From Maniola hyperantus (taxonomy: Eukaryota > Arthropoda > Insecta > Lepidoptera > Nymphalidae): DNA of 64,000 nt. The position numbers and the translations under genes are program-made. The stretch is taken from assembly GCF_902806685.2 (NCBI RefSeq), contig NC_048547.1, positions 14,891,196 to 14,955,195 on the forward strand. Reading direction: 5' to 3'. The notes below the pieces were generated by a model. The model was not told where the DNA came from, did not search any database, and saw only the letters and a list, made by a program, of their open reading frames with translations. Below are positions 12,501 to 24,982 of the stretch, in pieces; position 1 is the first letter of the stretch, and the number at the start of each line of letters is the position of its first letter.

Positions 12501-15500
12501 TAACCGACTCCAAATTGAATTGTTGTCGTGTTTTGTTTTCATAAGCGCTTATCGTGTAACGCGTGTTCTCACATCGGCGACATTTTGTCACTGGATAAAA
12601 AGTCGATATTGATTTTTAAAACATGAGAAATACATAGGTTATATAATAAGTATACCTTGAGCTTTATTATATCACTAGGTACCTACCCATATATTATATT
12701 ATGCGAAAGTGTGTTTATTGGTGTATTGAAATGAAATAAATTTAAGTATTTAGGTATCATGTGGGACAGCGCGTGCCACTTAACCGGTTTGGAAAGCAGA
12801 TTCTACTGAGAAGAGCTGACAAGAATCTCAGCACTCAGCAGTTGCTCTTTTTTAAAAAAAATGTTACAACTGCTTTTATGTCATCCTTCAATCACGTTAC
12901 AATGCAATGGGCAACGTAAAGAAGGTGACATCCTATTCCGAAGAAGCGGGGTTTGATCCAGAACACGCACCTTTAACTTTTCGAAGTTATGTGCGTATTA
13001 AATAATTAAAATAAAATACACAATTGGCGCTGATTCTGTTGTTTTTCGCTAAACTAAATTTGGAGTATCTGCATCCTTTTCTTTTTAATATTGCTAAAAA
13101 AGGACGGAACATGAATTTTACATTTAAAGACTCAAAATTTTAGTGCACGCTACCAATCTAAACGAAACGCTCGAGACTGGCAGCTAAAGTCCCGAGGTTT
13201 TGACGGCTCTAAATTAAACTTAAAACTGTCAAACTATGGCTGTCCTTTCCATATAATATTAGTAAGAAGAGGATGCGAATGCTCTTAAATTTAGTTGTGC
13301 TGAGAGTCAGTACCAATCATAAGTATTATCTATCACTTGCTTTAACGGTGAAGGAAACGCTTAAACTTCTCATTTGAGGAGAAACCTGTGCTCTGTAGTA
13401 GTGGTGATAAGTTGATGATGATGATGATGATGATGAAGGTGAAAGAAAAGTCTTGAAACATAAAATCTCAAGTGAAGTGTTGCTCGACAACTTGTTCTGT
13501 GCCTATAACGTGTAAGCACTGCTAATTGGCCGCCGCTCGCCGCCAGCGGGCGCTGCTCGGGAGTCCTTCATCTCATTTTTAACGTTTTATTGACTTTATC
13601 GCACCTGAATAAAGGGATTACATGTGCTTTAATAAAATTGTTCATTACAGTGGATTTATAATATAAAATCCACGTTTTATACTTACCTACTGATTTAATT
13701 GCTGTGGATTTTTCACGTCGTAGTCTCATAATCATTTCATCAATGACCAATCCATCGCGTCACCACCGGCTCACTCAAATGGAGCACAGGTCTCTTGAAA
13801 TGAGAAGGGCTATAGTTCACCACTCTGCACTGACCAAGTGCGAATTATCAGACTTCACATACCTTTGAGAACTTTCAGGCATGCAGGTTGAAATATAGTC
13901 CGATTTTCAAGCTCTATAATCATGGCTCAATATTGGTAGGCTGCAATCATGCTGTAGGTACCTACGCTATAATACAGATTTACCTGGTTTAGTTGGTTCC
14001 TCATTAGGTGTAGTGAGCGGCAACATTAGTGGAGTGTAAAGGCAGTGTGTTGTTGCAGTCCGGCCGCTAGCGGGCGCGGGCGCGGAGGGCAAGCCGCCGG
14101 AGGAGGAGGCGGAGCGCTCGGGCTCGCCGCTGGGCCCGGGCGGCCCCTTCCCCTGCCGGCACTGCCGCGGCGCCTACCCCTCGCGCGAGCAGCTGGAGCG
14201 CCACGAGACCCTGCACGCGCCCAGCACTCAGGTGGATAACGTCAAATATGTCAGTGCCCATTCTATATGTACCCGTCCCGAGTACTACCACAGCGTAAAC
14301 ATATAGCGGAAGCCAGACAGCCTCAGCGTTCTCCATACAAACGTACTTTCATTCTCATTTGAATACTAACCGATTGAACTTAATAAGATTTTGTAAATAC
14401 AATGTAGGATATGTGCCACTGGTTTCCTCGTTAAAATATTCTGTTTCAAAGGTACACGCTCTCAAGAATTTACATACAAATCTTTAAACCCGTGTACGCG
14501 GTAGAAAATACTTAATGTACATCAACCTTTAAGAGATAATGAATTTGTAGAGCATTGTCTCTGACGTTGAGGCCGTCACAACGTCATATAGGTATGAGTG
14601 ACAGAGACAACGCTCTACAAAGCCGAAATGTCATTCTAAAGGCCGATGTACATTATTTTCTGCCGCGTACTGTAGTTATTCTTACCGAAGTCTAGTTTAC
14701 TTAGTCTTAGTCTAGTGTAGTTCTGGGGTTTATCCAAGACAGATACCTATTAGTTTCTAGAACGTGTCTGCAAAATTACCTATATCAAGTTTAATTAAGT
14801 AGGTAGTTGATATTCAAATGATAACTAAACTGCAACTACAAATCTAAGCTTTAATTCGTTTAGATTTATTTAGATTAATTAGTGAGGCGGTGTAGCTTGA
14901 CGATCGAAGCATACCTTACCCGAACGACTGATCCACTACTAAGAAAAATAGTTAAAGTTTGTTTTGTCGTCCTTCACCAGTCGCTATAATCTCCCCTGTA
15001 ACCCGACCGGGCTCTGTCTAGATTAATGTATGAAGTATCTCTTTATGCTGTGGTAATACTGAGCTAAACAACACCTACAAGCTACACAAGAATAGGGCTT
15101 ATCTCACTGACTATTTCAAACTAAGAGGCCCCAATGTAAACCACAAAAAATGTATCAGCTGATAGTTTATTGTGACATTGCATCGCGTAAACATCTTCCA
15201 TCCACAGTTCGTAAAACATTGTTAGTACAACATTTTTGCTGAACAAAATTTTGTGGTTAGAAAAGGGCTCTAATATAAACATTACAGCTAGCTACCTTTA
15301 AGATTGATTTTTCGCAGATTTTAAAGTTACTATAATCATGTGTTTTTCTTTGTCAACAGTCTTGTAAAATATGTCCGAAGAGCTTCGACAACGTGTACCG
15401 CCTGCAGCGGCATATGATAAGTCACATCGACTGCGCATCAATACGAAAGTACAAGTGCAACGACTGTGAAAAAGCGTTCAAGTTCAAACATCACCTCAAA

Positions 15501-17927
15501 GAGCATTTGCGAATACACAGCGGCGAGAAACCCTTCGAATGCGCGAACTGTGGAAAGAAATTCTCCCATTCCGGCTCGTATTCCTCGCACATGACCTCCA
15601 AGAAGTGTCTCGTTATGAACCTCAAGATGGGAAGGATAAAGCCGAATAACCCCGCTCTGAATCCGGACCGAAACAACTCCCGAAAACGAACGAATGCTTT
15701 GGTCGCGTCGCAGATGAACAACAACATAGCGCCCAACAACGCATCGTTTTTACCCATACTACCTAAATACAACGAAGCAGCAGCTGCATTTTTCGCATCG
15801 ATGTCCCCTCAAGAAAATAACTATCACCGTGCACCCTTAGGACAACCGGGAATGAACCCTTTCTACATGCCGCCCGGTATGCCCATGAGTCCAGCCAGTG
15901 GTATCGCCCCTTACTCTTTTCCAGCTTCTTTGAGTCAACTGTTTGAACAGATAGCCTCACAACAGTACCAGCAAAGAAAGATGGAGAACCCGAGTCCGAA
16001 ACTATTGAGTCCACTCGGCCCTAATCCAGAAGATTTAATTGAAGAAGTAATCGAAGAAGACGATAAAAGATCCGAGGGCAGCGCTGAATTAGTGATGGAT
16101 ATCGAGGACGACGATAGCATTTCCATTAAAAAGGAACATGAAGATCGAGACAACGAACAAGTGTTACGGTCTCGTGATTTTGAGACTGTTCCAACTAGTA
16201 ACAATGTTTCTGAAGGCGACGAGTCAGGCTTTAATACAATTTTAAAATCTGTTAATGCGTCGGTAACGAAACACTTTTTTAGAGCCAACATGGAAAGCTT
16301 GTCTCCAGTATCGGGGAAAGTTTTCCCGACAGTAGAGTCTCCTCCCGCTCATCATTTAACAGTAAAAGAAGAGCCTGTGGATCCCCACCGTTGTTTAAAG
16401 TGTAATCTAACATTCAATGGCAAAAGTGATCTTTACGAGCATGAAAAACTATGCGGAAATATGTTTAGAAAGCACGAAGGGCTAGCGGCTCAAGTGGCTG
16501 AAACAGTAGCACTCAGCAGACTAGAAGCTGAAATGCGGGCGTCCATACAGAGTGGAGTGAGTGCGAGTGAAGATGAAGACTATGGAAAAGAGGATCACGA
16601 AGATAAGGCATCTTTACACGACAGCGATAGAAAAATCAGAGTACGCACGGCGTTGAGTGAAGAACAACAAACAGTGTTGAAAGAGCACTACGCTATAAAT
16701 CCTCGTCCAAATCGGGAAGAGTTTAAAAAGATAGCACAACAAATAGGCCTAGACAACAGGGTTGTACAAGTATGGTTCCAAAATAATAGGGCCAGAGTAC
16801 GGAGAATGTCGCAAGTGGTCGCAATGTCCGACCAGCCCTTGGATTTGTCTACAAAGAAGTCGAGCGCGTCCGTTACGTCGAGTCCGTCACCTTCGCCGAC
16901 TTGCAGCATTTCAGTAACACATTCCGATTCCGAAGAAGCCGTTAATTTAAGTCAGAAATCTTCACGAAGTACCACACCACACCGCTCACACTATTTAAAC
17001 ACGTACCCACATTCCAATTGTTCTTCCTCTTCATATATCGACTTTCGGTTGTCGCCCTCACCTGGCGAAATTATAAGTGGACAAAAAAGGCCAATGACTC
17101 AAAAGATGCCTCTCAACCCTGTGATGCCCATGGACAAGTTACTGCAGTACAACGACATGACGAACGGACGATCACCGATTCTCAACATGCACATGTCGTC
17201 AGAGAAAAGGCATGAATCCAGTCCGTCTTACGATCGGCCGAATTGGGGCGATGATCTACATTTACAAAACGATTTCGATGACGATGGACCAGTACTTAAA
17301 AAAAGTAAACTAAAAAGCTCAAGCGAATATAAAGAGGGAGAAGGACAGTTCGTGTGTGACCAGTGCGACAAGACCTTCGTCAAGCAGAGCTCCCTCGCAA
17401 GACATAAATACGAACACTCAGGTTAGTTAAGTCACAACATTATATCTTTTGTTTTAGCTCATCCAAAAACTTGTCAGCCTGAAAATTATATTCAAGACAA
17501 ATACTTAAATAATGCTTATAATAATTCTGTTGTCATTAAAGTTTTACTCCAGATATTTTTCACTGGTAAATTGGCCTGGACTTATTTTTTTACTTAAAAA
17601 GAAAAATGTTGAATATACACTAATTGTTAATTGATTAATTATTCGTTGAAAATTATACTCAATCTATGTAGAATTTTGATAGGTATTTTTCATAAAGTAT
17701 GTGTTAAAATTGACCAATTTTTTTATGTTCCAGGTCAGCGGCCCTACAAATGCGCAGAATGCGACAAAGCCTTCAAGCACAAGCATCACCTCACAGAACA
17801 CAAGCGCCTGCACACCGGCGAGAAGCCCTACCAGTGCTGCAAGTGCCTCAAGAAGTTCTCGCACTCCGGCTCCTACAGCCAGCACATGAACCACAGGTTC
17901 GCCATCTGCAAGCCCTATAGAGACTAA
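6460..17927 (+). CDS. zfh1: zfh1/ZEB-type zinc-finger homeodomain transcriptional repressor, 4-exon model
   Basis: Nuclear DNA-binding repressor of the ZEB/zfh-1 family, which controls mesoderm, muscle and stem-cell fates in insects. Coding exons: 6460-6553 (or alternative 7068-7197), 14059-14231, 15360-17421, 17734-17927. Lengths sum to 2523 nt (840 aa) with exon 1a or 2559 nt (852 aa) with exon 1b, both in frame. Order of domains: four N-terminal fingers (the fourth C2HC), an atypical finger near 16388-16456, a homeodomain at about 16632-16808 with WFQNNRARVRR in helix 3, a PLDLS CtBP-binding motif at 16836-16850, then three C-terminal fingers, the first ending exon 3 and two in the last exon. 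The N- and C-terminal finger clusters resemble each other (KAFK.KHHL.EH, KKFSHSGSY), as in ZEB proteins. The family call is very secure; the first exon is inferred from splice phase. Confidence 0.93.
6590..7016 (+). repeat. Degenerate ~90-bp repeats between the two zfh1 first exons
   Basis: The module 'aaaagttcaagt...agtgcgtcg' recurs near 6612, 6725, 6810, 6895 and 6985, twice with 'agtggttgca' in front. It sits exactly between exon 1a and exon 1b, so it may be 5'UTR or promoter sequence of isoform 1b. Confidence 0.45.
7068..7197 (+). CDS. zfh1: zfh1 candidate alternative first coding exon 1b
   Basis: Opens at ATG 7068 (MKVHSQPMGVGGWYECLAAD at its start), 43 codons plus one base, and ends at a gtaagc donor at 7198. 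It has the same phase as exon 1a, so either can splice to 14059. This gives two N-termini for one repressor, as expected for a zfh1 gene with alternative promoters. It could be 5'UTR exon sequence instead. Confidence 0.55.
7198..14058 (+). other. Large first intron of zfh1
   Basis: About 6.9 kb of AT-rich DNA. I see no exon with both splice sites and a conserved frame. Repeats noted: LINE-tail fragment near 12775-12870, SINE fragments near 12940-13010, 13330-13435 and 13745-13890. Long introns of this kind often hold enhancers, but none can be defined from the sequence alone. Confidence 0.6.
14059..14231 (+). CDS. zfh1: zfh1 exon 2, first zinc finger
   Basis: Bounded by a tgttgttgcag acceptor and a CAG|gtgg donor. 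The reading frame gives a Gly/Glu/Pro-rich linker and then one C2H2 finger (FPCRHCRGAYPSREQLERHE then TLH). The very high GC contrasts with the AT-rich introns. The exon enters needing two bases and leaves in phase 0, matching the exon at 15360. Confidence 0.85.
14494..14670. mobile_element. Foldback MITE in zfh1 intron, 'GTACGCGGYAGAAAATA' ends
   Basis: Outer inverted repeats gtacgcggtagaaaata / tattttctgccgcgtac are nested over inner arms gtagagcattgtctctg / cagagacaacgctctac. End fragments of the same family occur near 36480-36520 and 47310-47335. Confidence 0.7.
15360..17421 (+). CDS. zfh1: zfh1 exon 3: fingers, homeodomain, CtBP motif
   Basis: Large 2062-nt exon carrying three N-terminal fingers (starting CKICPKSFDNVYRLQRH), an acidic central region, the atypical finger HRCLKCNLTFNGKSDLYEHE, the homeodomain, PLDLSTKK and the first C-terminal finger FVCDQCDKTFVKQSSLARHK. 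It ends in phase 1 at AG|gttagt; the next acceptor (ttccag at 17733) restores Gly-Gln in the finger linker. A second short motif, AVNLSQKSS, downstream of PLDLS resembles a weak CtBP site. Confidence 0.95.
17734..17927 (+). CDS. zfh1: zfh1 terminal coding exon, last two fingers
   Basis: Codes the last two C-terminal fingers (YKCAECDKAFKHKHHLTEHK and a YQCCKCLKKF finger) and stops at TAA 17925-17927 after KPYRD. The tail after the finger is very short. Confidence 0.95.
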
Positions 17928-18615
17928 CTTAACCATTAATACCGTTCTAGCAAATCTATTTGGAATTTCATGTTCGACATTGTCAACTCGCGTGCCCATG
18001 TTGTTTACAAGGTATACAAAAAGTTTTTTTTAATATTACAATAAAACCTTAAGTTATCTAATGACTATACAAATCATAAAAGTTATACATTTACACTGTC
18101 TTGTTCAGAAAGTGCTCACGCGTATCAACACGATGAAAATGATATTTTAAAAGTGCAGAGAACTAAAAATTTTATTTTATATCACACCATAATTTAATTA
18201 ATGAAACTGAATTCACTTTGAAAGTAATTTTATTACTTACTATCTTAAAGGTAGTACAGAGTACAGACCCATTCAGGAAACTAAAGGAAAGCCGCTGGCA
18301 TCTGCTTCTAGTATGAGCCTGTTACTTAGTAATAACTAATAGATACGTAAGTCTAAAATTTTTTTTCCTAAAATCTTCCGAAGTTTTAAGTTGCTGAATT
18401 TTTTAATACCTATATTTAAAAAAAACTTAAAAATTAGGTAGGGTTATTTTGTACCTAATTGATTTTTGTAATTGGTACAATATCGGTTGAAATTTTAATT
18501 AATAATCTAATGAACTACATAATGCCAAATGTGTTTACCAAAGAAACGAATGTGCCATTTAATATGCCAAAATCGAATATTTTATTTTATTTAATAATAA
18601 TTATTAATTAAGTAT

Positions 18616-18621
18616 AATAAA
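18616..18621 (+). terminator. Candidate poly(A) signal AATAAA for a short zfh1 mRNA
   Basis: Canonical hexamer about 690 bases after the zfh1 stop, with another at 18040-18045. Either could end a short 3'UTR; use is not shown by sequence alone. Confidence 0.35.
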
Positions 18622-19294
18622 TTTTATTTTGTACTGTATCGCCAAGGCCAGTACCTGTAATATAATACTCAAAATGTTATTTTATCATTTTTACACTTAT
18701 TAGTTAGGTATGTAAATGATACTATATACCTATATTATATTTCGTACATAAGGTTGTTCGCACATCGACGGTTTTCGCTTGAGCGATAATCCTGCTTACT
18801 GATTGAAACAGTAAAAACCTTCGCTCTTGGTTTATAGCTACACAAACAACCATCCCGTTGATTAACATCCCAGTGAACCTAATCGTATTGTTTCTTTTTA
18901 GGGTTCCGTATTTCTCCTAAAATCAGCCGTTACCAAAGTTTGTCACTGTCACAAAATTCACCATAAGTAACTTGGCCGAAATGTGAAAAAAAAACTTATA
19001 CACTGTAGGGTTAGTATGAGATTTTACTTCTGATCTTCTGATCAACATTGGTGAAATTCCAGCGCTAAAACATAATAACATCAGTGAAATGAACCGAAAG
19101 CTCCTTAATTTAAAGTTAAAAATTAAATACCATCGATTTTAATTTCGGAAAGTTTCCGCTTGGAGCGCTAGCTGTAGGTTTGAACTTTAAGCAAGATTAA
19201 CAGTTAATGTTCATTTTAACGTTAAGGTGCTTCGAAGTTCGAATACTATCAACGTTAGTGAGATGTAAAATCTTATACTAACCATACTGACCTG

Positions 19295-19461
19295 CCCCCC
19301 AATTGTGTAAGAATAACCATTTCATGGCTATCGCAATCGTCAAGAATTCTGCCCTTTGATTGGCTGTGAAAAAATGTAAACAGCGAATCAACCAATCAAA
19401 GGGCAGAATTTCTTGACGTTTGCGATAGCCATGAAATGGTTATTCTTACACAATTGGGGGG
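19295..19461. mobile_element. Long near-perfect foldback, ~70-bp arms
   Basis: The left arm begins ccccccaattgtgtaagaat and the right arm ends with its complement; only scattered differences separate the arms (for example caatcgtcaag versus cttgacgtttg). The spacer is about 25 bp. A snapback MITE, and a possible double-stranded RNA source if transcribed. Confidence 0.8.
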
Positions 19462-19844
19462 CTGTTGTGCAAAGCTTTTTAAGTTGCTCACGCGAAAGTT
19501 GCCAGTTTGCGGCCAGCCTAAAGAGAGATCTTGTCATTATGTTATGGTTATATGTTTATGAATTTATTAATGTTTTCGAATCGAACACGGTATGAGCATT
19601 TGCTAAACAAAGTGCAAATAATACGTAGGATATAATGATCTGCCGCCCTAGCACCTAACTTGTGATCATCACAATAAAAACAAAATGTAGGTAAGACTTG
19701 AGGCTAGCCTCAGGTTGAGTCAGCGTCTTCACTTGAACTCAAATGTAGGTCCAGGCAATGTCTCTACCCGTGGCTGCTTTTAGTAGTACCTACGTAGCAC
19801 GAAGCCAAAGAGTTAATTAGCATTTTTAGTTTTTGAGGTCAAAA

Positions 19845-20150
19845 GGAAAAAAGGATCCCTTATAGGATTACTTTGTTGTCTGTCTGTCTGTCAAGAAACT
19901 TGTAGGGTAGGTACTTCCCGTTGACCTAGAATAATGAGATTAATATACCAACCAAATGGGGTATCGTATGAAAGTGCTTTTACCTGTAGGTACCTACAAT
20001 CTAAAACAGATTTTTATTTATTTTTATGCATAATATTGTATGCATATTAGTTTTTGATTTATCGTGCAAAATATCAAAAAAATACGACTATAGTACAGTC
20101 CTCTCGGTAGGTAGCCCGAAACCCTCGGTGCGCACTTGGCCGTTTTTTCT
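19845..20150 (+). repeat. LINE-tail repeat ('cttcccgttgacctaga' family)
   Basis: Contains ctgtctgtctgtcaagaaac, tacttcccgttgacctaga and a final gcgcacttggccgtttttt. Related pieces occur at 660-730, 41235-41270 and 43213-43330. Confidence 0.6.
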
Positions 20151-20470
20151 GTTTTACTGTGCATCAAAGTTTTTTGCTAAGGGCGTTGCAGGTCTACCAA
20201 TGACAATATAAGTAGATAAGAACACTATCCGTATAACTCGATCTTCGTGTAATATATAGATATAAAGTAAACTATATACGTACAAACATGTACAAAGGTC
20301 CGGCGAGCTCGCGTCTACTTTCGTAGACATCTAATTTCATGCTTCCAACATGGAAATTGCTTTTCCTTTGAACCGATAAAGCTTCGGTCACATTATTTTC
20401 GTATTAGCGTCAGTATTTTACAAATATAGAACCAAATTTTCACCTACCAATAACGTCATCTTTCGTTTAG

Positions 20471-21424
20471 GGTGCCCTCAGCAACTTTTTGCAACGATTC
20501 AGTGCGCGTTTTGTTAATACTATGGAGTGTACTAGGCACTCATCTGTATCGCTACTTTGGCCGTAAGTCGCATATTTGCAACGCGCGATAGTAGCGATTC
20601 AGTAATGATACAATCGCATAGGGTCGATTCAGCATCACTTCTGCATCGCTACTGTAGGTATCATAGAGCAGAAACAAAGAGGAGATGTTGTATTAAGATT
20701 TCCCTATGAAATATTGAGTGACATTTTGCGGGGTGAGGGGTTGTGGAACGCCGCCCACTTCTCAATTTTCCATCTGCGGGTTAGTAGCAAAACTACTCGC
20801 TTAGCGACCTAACATCGATATATTGATATCACTACATAGTTCAGCTATCTCACACTAGATGTCAATAATCTAGAACTATTTTAATAATTACGTATAAAAT
20901 TACTTACAAATGAAATGTGATACCATTCATAGCATTAGAACGTCTGTCTGAATAACTTTGACACGATAAAACACAACACTTCATCCTTTTGTTCTTAAAA
21001 ACGCGAAAACACACCGATAATACGAGTCTCAATATATGTGAACCTGACGAACGCAGACAGCATACTAACTAAGGCCCCGCCCACAGTGATGACGTCAGGA
21101 CCTAGTTGAAAATCACAGTGCACAGTTGCTTAGGCCAACTCCTCTTTGTTTCTGCTCTATGGTAGGTATTTATTGTACTCTTTAATCGCTACCAATGCGT
21201 GACTGTTTCTGGTGACATCGGGTAAAGAAGAGCGGGGAGTGCCGCGTCGTCGGCGGCAGCGCAACTGTATCGATGCTGCATCGCGTCTGTGTCGATGCTG
21301 TGTCGCGATGGTAGCGATGCATACAGTACCATTACGCGGGCGAAGGTATACCTACGACCAGGAGCAGTATCGCGACTATTATATCGCTACTGAATCGCTG
21401 CAAAAGTCACTGTGGGCGACCTCC
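20471..21424. mobile_element. Non-autonomous DNA transposon with imperfect long TIRs, interrupted by a second element
   Basis: The left end gggtgccctcagcaactttt and the complement of the right end (ggtcgcccacagtgactttt) align over more than 30 bp and continue into tgca.cgattcag. The body is full of atcgctac/tagcgat variants. It was split by the 500-bp insertion at 20662-21161. Confidence 0.65.
20662..21161. mobile_element. 500-bp MITE with 23-bp TIRs and perfect 8-bp target duplication
   Basis: The TIR begins CATAGAGCAGAAACAAAGAG and the right end at 21139-21161 is its perfect complement. The 8-bp duplication GTAGGTAT flanks both sides (20654-20661 and 21162-21169), which points to a hAT- or P-type mobilising transposase. 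The intact ends imply recent insertion. Confidence 0.9.
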
Positions 21425-22053
21425 TTATTCCAATCGCACATTTGTCACACCGTACGTGTCGTACGCCGCACTTTTTATGCTGAAAAAATGACACGTACGG
21501 ATCTGATAGATAGCTGTGTGGTTACCATTATTCTCTTAAATACTATAAATTATAAATATCTAAGCTTCTCGTATTTTAGCACATAAGTATTTACTATTTA
21601 GATAGTTTATAATTGTATAAGTTTAAAGCATTCCATAATACTCCTATGGGATCTCTGCTGTGTTTAAAAAACTCTCTCGATTAATAAATAAATAATTAAT
21701 TAATCCAAAGATTAGTTCGTAAGGGAATGTAAATAATACTTATTGTAAAATGTAAATACATTGAGGATTTATTTGTAAATATGCGCTTTAATTTTATTCG
21801 AATATTATGTAATTAGATACAATCGCTGTTCGCACATTACAGCATGTGCCAAAAGCGCCGCAAGGAATGCATCCTTAATTCGGTACCTTCCTTTTTTTTT
21901 CGGTACTAAAATCAAAACATCCTGAAACCCTATTGATATTATCTACAAATTGTAGATAAGATAGTTAATACTAGATAATATTATTAATTTAATAATGATG
22001 AGAGATATCTTCACCTTGGTTATATCCATGTAGGTATAGTCCGTACAAAATGA

Positions 22054-22190
22054 CTCTTTGCGCGCCATTTTAACTCTATAGGGTCAACTGTCATGTCAAA
22101 AGTACGGTTCGCCTTAAGGACTAAAATCGTACTTTTGACATGAAATTTGACACATAAAGTAAAATGGCGCGTGAGGAGTTAAATTAAGCG
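22054..22190. mobile_element. Foldback MITE with 'CAAAAGTACG' inner arms
   Basis: Arms: gcgcgccattttaactc / gagttaaa and tggcgcg on the right; inner catgtcaaaagtacg / cgtacttttgacatg. No coding capacity. Confidence 0.65.
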
Positions 22191-22483
22191 CGAGCAAAGA
22201 ATTTCTAAGTGCTACTTCGTAGTACAACGAGAGGTATCAAAGATAGCCAATAAGAAATTAGTTCACGTTTCGTAATATGGAACACCGAAATTATAGCACT
22301 TCCATTATACACTGAGATATGAAAAAATCCTAAGGAATAGACCTGCAGTATTGAGGAATGCATTTTTAGCGGAATGTTGGTTCGTTTATAAATGTAATGT
22401 GCGCTTAGCATAATAATAATATGGTTCTGCCACACTCATGGCGAACATTGGCTAATGTATAGACATTCGGTGGTCGACGAGCG

Positions 22484-22519
22484 AACTGACTGCCTTGATC
22501 AAGACCAAGGCAGTCAGTT
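22484..22519. repeat. Short hairpin, 14-bp perfect stem
   Basis: AACTGACTGCCTTG and its complement are separated by 8 bases. Broader flanks (gaacattggctaatg / gacattggccaacg) suggest the core of a larger decayed foldback element. Confidence 0.6.
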
Positions 22520-24834
22520 TCTTTCAACAATCATGCGCGTGCAGACATTGGCCAACGCTTGTCATGAATGTGAAAGAACTTACTTATAGAGGACAAAATG
22601 TAGTGCCAATTGAAACAATGAATACGAGACAATAAAATAAGGAATGAACATCTGTTTATTATTATGAAACAATGGTACATAATAATTATATATAAAATCT
22701 GTATTTACTTATATAAATATCCCTAAAGTGTAACTGTTACTGAAGTTTTGTGTTATACGATTTCTAATTAATCGAATTATTGCGAATTTAATAATAATTA
22801 CCTATTCGTCATACAAAAGATAATGCAGTGGCGTAACGATAAGAAGGCAGAAATTACGAAATACCTGAGGCCCCGACTACCAGGGGGCCTTGTGTACGTT
22901 TATTTTTTTAGAGTTTTATTTTATTTACGTTACCATAAATTTTAATGAGATAACCATAATATCACGTTTATTACATTCTGGTTAAATGTATGTCGCAAAT
23001 CATCTGCAATTTTTTCTTAAAATTTTGCCCATAATAATAGATTATTGAATGAATATTTAAATACAGATAACAGGTGTTTTATTGGTACGCCGCTTATAAG
23101 TAAAAATACCATTTTTCGAGAAACATTTATTCGATGTACTTAAATTGATACAGTCAGTTAAAAACTAAGAAGGTGCCTCCATTTGAACTTTCTATTCTAG
23201 GGTAAATGGTCATATAAATAATATTTTTTATTATTAGTGGAAGCACCTATTCTCCATACGTAGTGCATTTAATTTGATTTTACACAAACAAAAACATTTA
23301 ATTTATTTTCACTATTTATTTCACGCACCAATAATTATTATTCAGTATGTTAGAACAGAAAGTTCCTAACTAAAATATTTTTAAGAGATACCTAATGATT
23401 TATCTATATTTTGTAATTGTAAGTAGGTAAAATTAATTTCTAAAGGTTTCTAATCAACGAATTACATAAAACTATTGCAAGCAGTATATTATTATTATGT
23501 GGACTTTTTAGCACAATAAGATTTCCGTAAACACAAAATTTAAAATTTGCGCATAATTTAAATTCTAGTTGTAAATCGATATCAAAATTATGTTGTTGGT
23601 AGTAAGACAAAGAGATCAATTTCTTATGCGAGATTATTTCAACTTCACCAAAACCTTTACAGACAAAGATTTACCTAAATCCAATATTTCAAATTGGTAG
23701 ATACAAAATTTTAAGTTGAACAGTGTATCTTTGGTACCTACACAATTTTTTAAATCCCACTGTTCTCGCTAAGTACTGATCTCAAGTCAAATCAGTATTC
23801 TGCTAACAATTTGAAATTGCGTTTAAATGCGAAAAAAATATTATGTAAATAATTATATATAATAATCAAAAAACCGTTGTTTTAATATTGTAGTCGGATT
23901 ATTTGAACCTGTTTGATATATTTCATATTTTATTATGTATAATTTTAGTTTTAAGAACCTGTTCACCTGTGATTGGCTTTACAAGCGAGGCAAGTATATA
24001 AGTTTAATAAACTAGTAATACCTCTCATTATACGTTATGGGTTAAATAAGACTTCGTAACATATTATTATAACAGACTATAAGACTTACAAAATTTAAGC
24101 AGTTAAATTTATACATTTGCCTCGCTGGTTTAGAGATGATCCTTGAACGGGCGGTGTAAGTGATTTCCAAATGATCACTGGTGGGCTAGATAAACCAAAG
24201 ATTAATTATGATAACAATGCGATGTGGAAAACTGTAATATATAATCCTCCCATCACTAGCTGATAAGTTTTGTGCCAAAAATAATTTTAATGCTTCGAAT
24301 AAATTTTATATAAGTATACTTACTATGTAATGTAAATTTTTAATTGGGCATCATGTACTGTGGCATTGTTTAGTTAATTTCTTGTGCAATATAATATTGC
24401 AAGGAAAGTATTTTATTTTATAAGATCTAGTTTTAGTAGTGTAATCTTTGTAACTTGCGAAAGCTTGTAAACGTTGCAAGTGATTCTGCTACGCTGCTTG
24501 GATAGAAATACCTAGTCTAAATTAAAATAATTTATTATTAGGTACATGGATTCCTTCATTGAAAAATATTGCGTTTACTAAAAACCTCTTTGAAATGTAG
24601 GTGGCGTAAAGAGTAATGTAAAAATGTTATATTGACTGGACTGGCCCCTGTTCAGGCCCCCTTGAACCGGTGGCCCATGGTATTTTATTAATTACCTGTT
24701 AAATGTTTTTAGAAACCATAATGCAACAATTTTGTCATCATTATAATAATATGAACACAAGACGCCAGTTTTACATAATAAAATTCCTATGATATGAATA
24801 ATGCCGAAATTAGCTGAATCAGAGATAAACACTA

Positions 24835-24982
24835 ACCCTCTAACAAATAAACCTGGAATAGCGGTGGAATAGTTATACTCTGTTTTGTCTTTTGCCTTCA
24901 AATGTCAAATTACTGATGACAGAGAAAGACAAAATAGAGTATAACTATTCCACCGCTATTCCAGGTTTATTTGTTAGAGGGT
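24835..24982. mobile_element. Foldback MITE, ~58-bp arms
   Basis: accctctaacaaataaacct at the left is mirrored by aggtttatttgttagagggt at the right, with few mismatches through the arms. TA-rich flanks are compatible with a TA target. Confidence 0.8.

Noticed and set aside
21212..21586. 124-aa + strand frame
   Set aside because: Lies inside and across the right end of the interrupted DNA transposon at 20471-21424; the product is low-complexity and not transposase-like.
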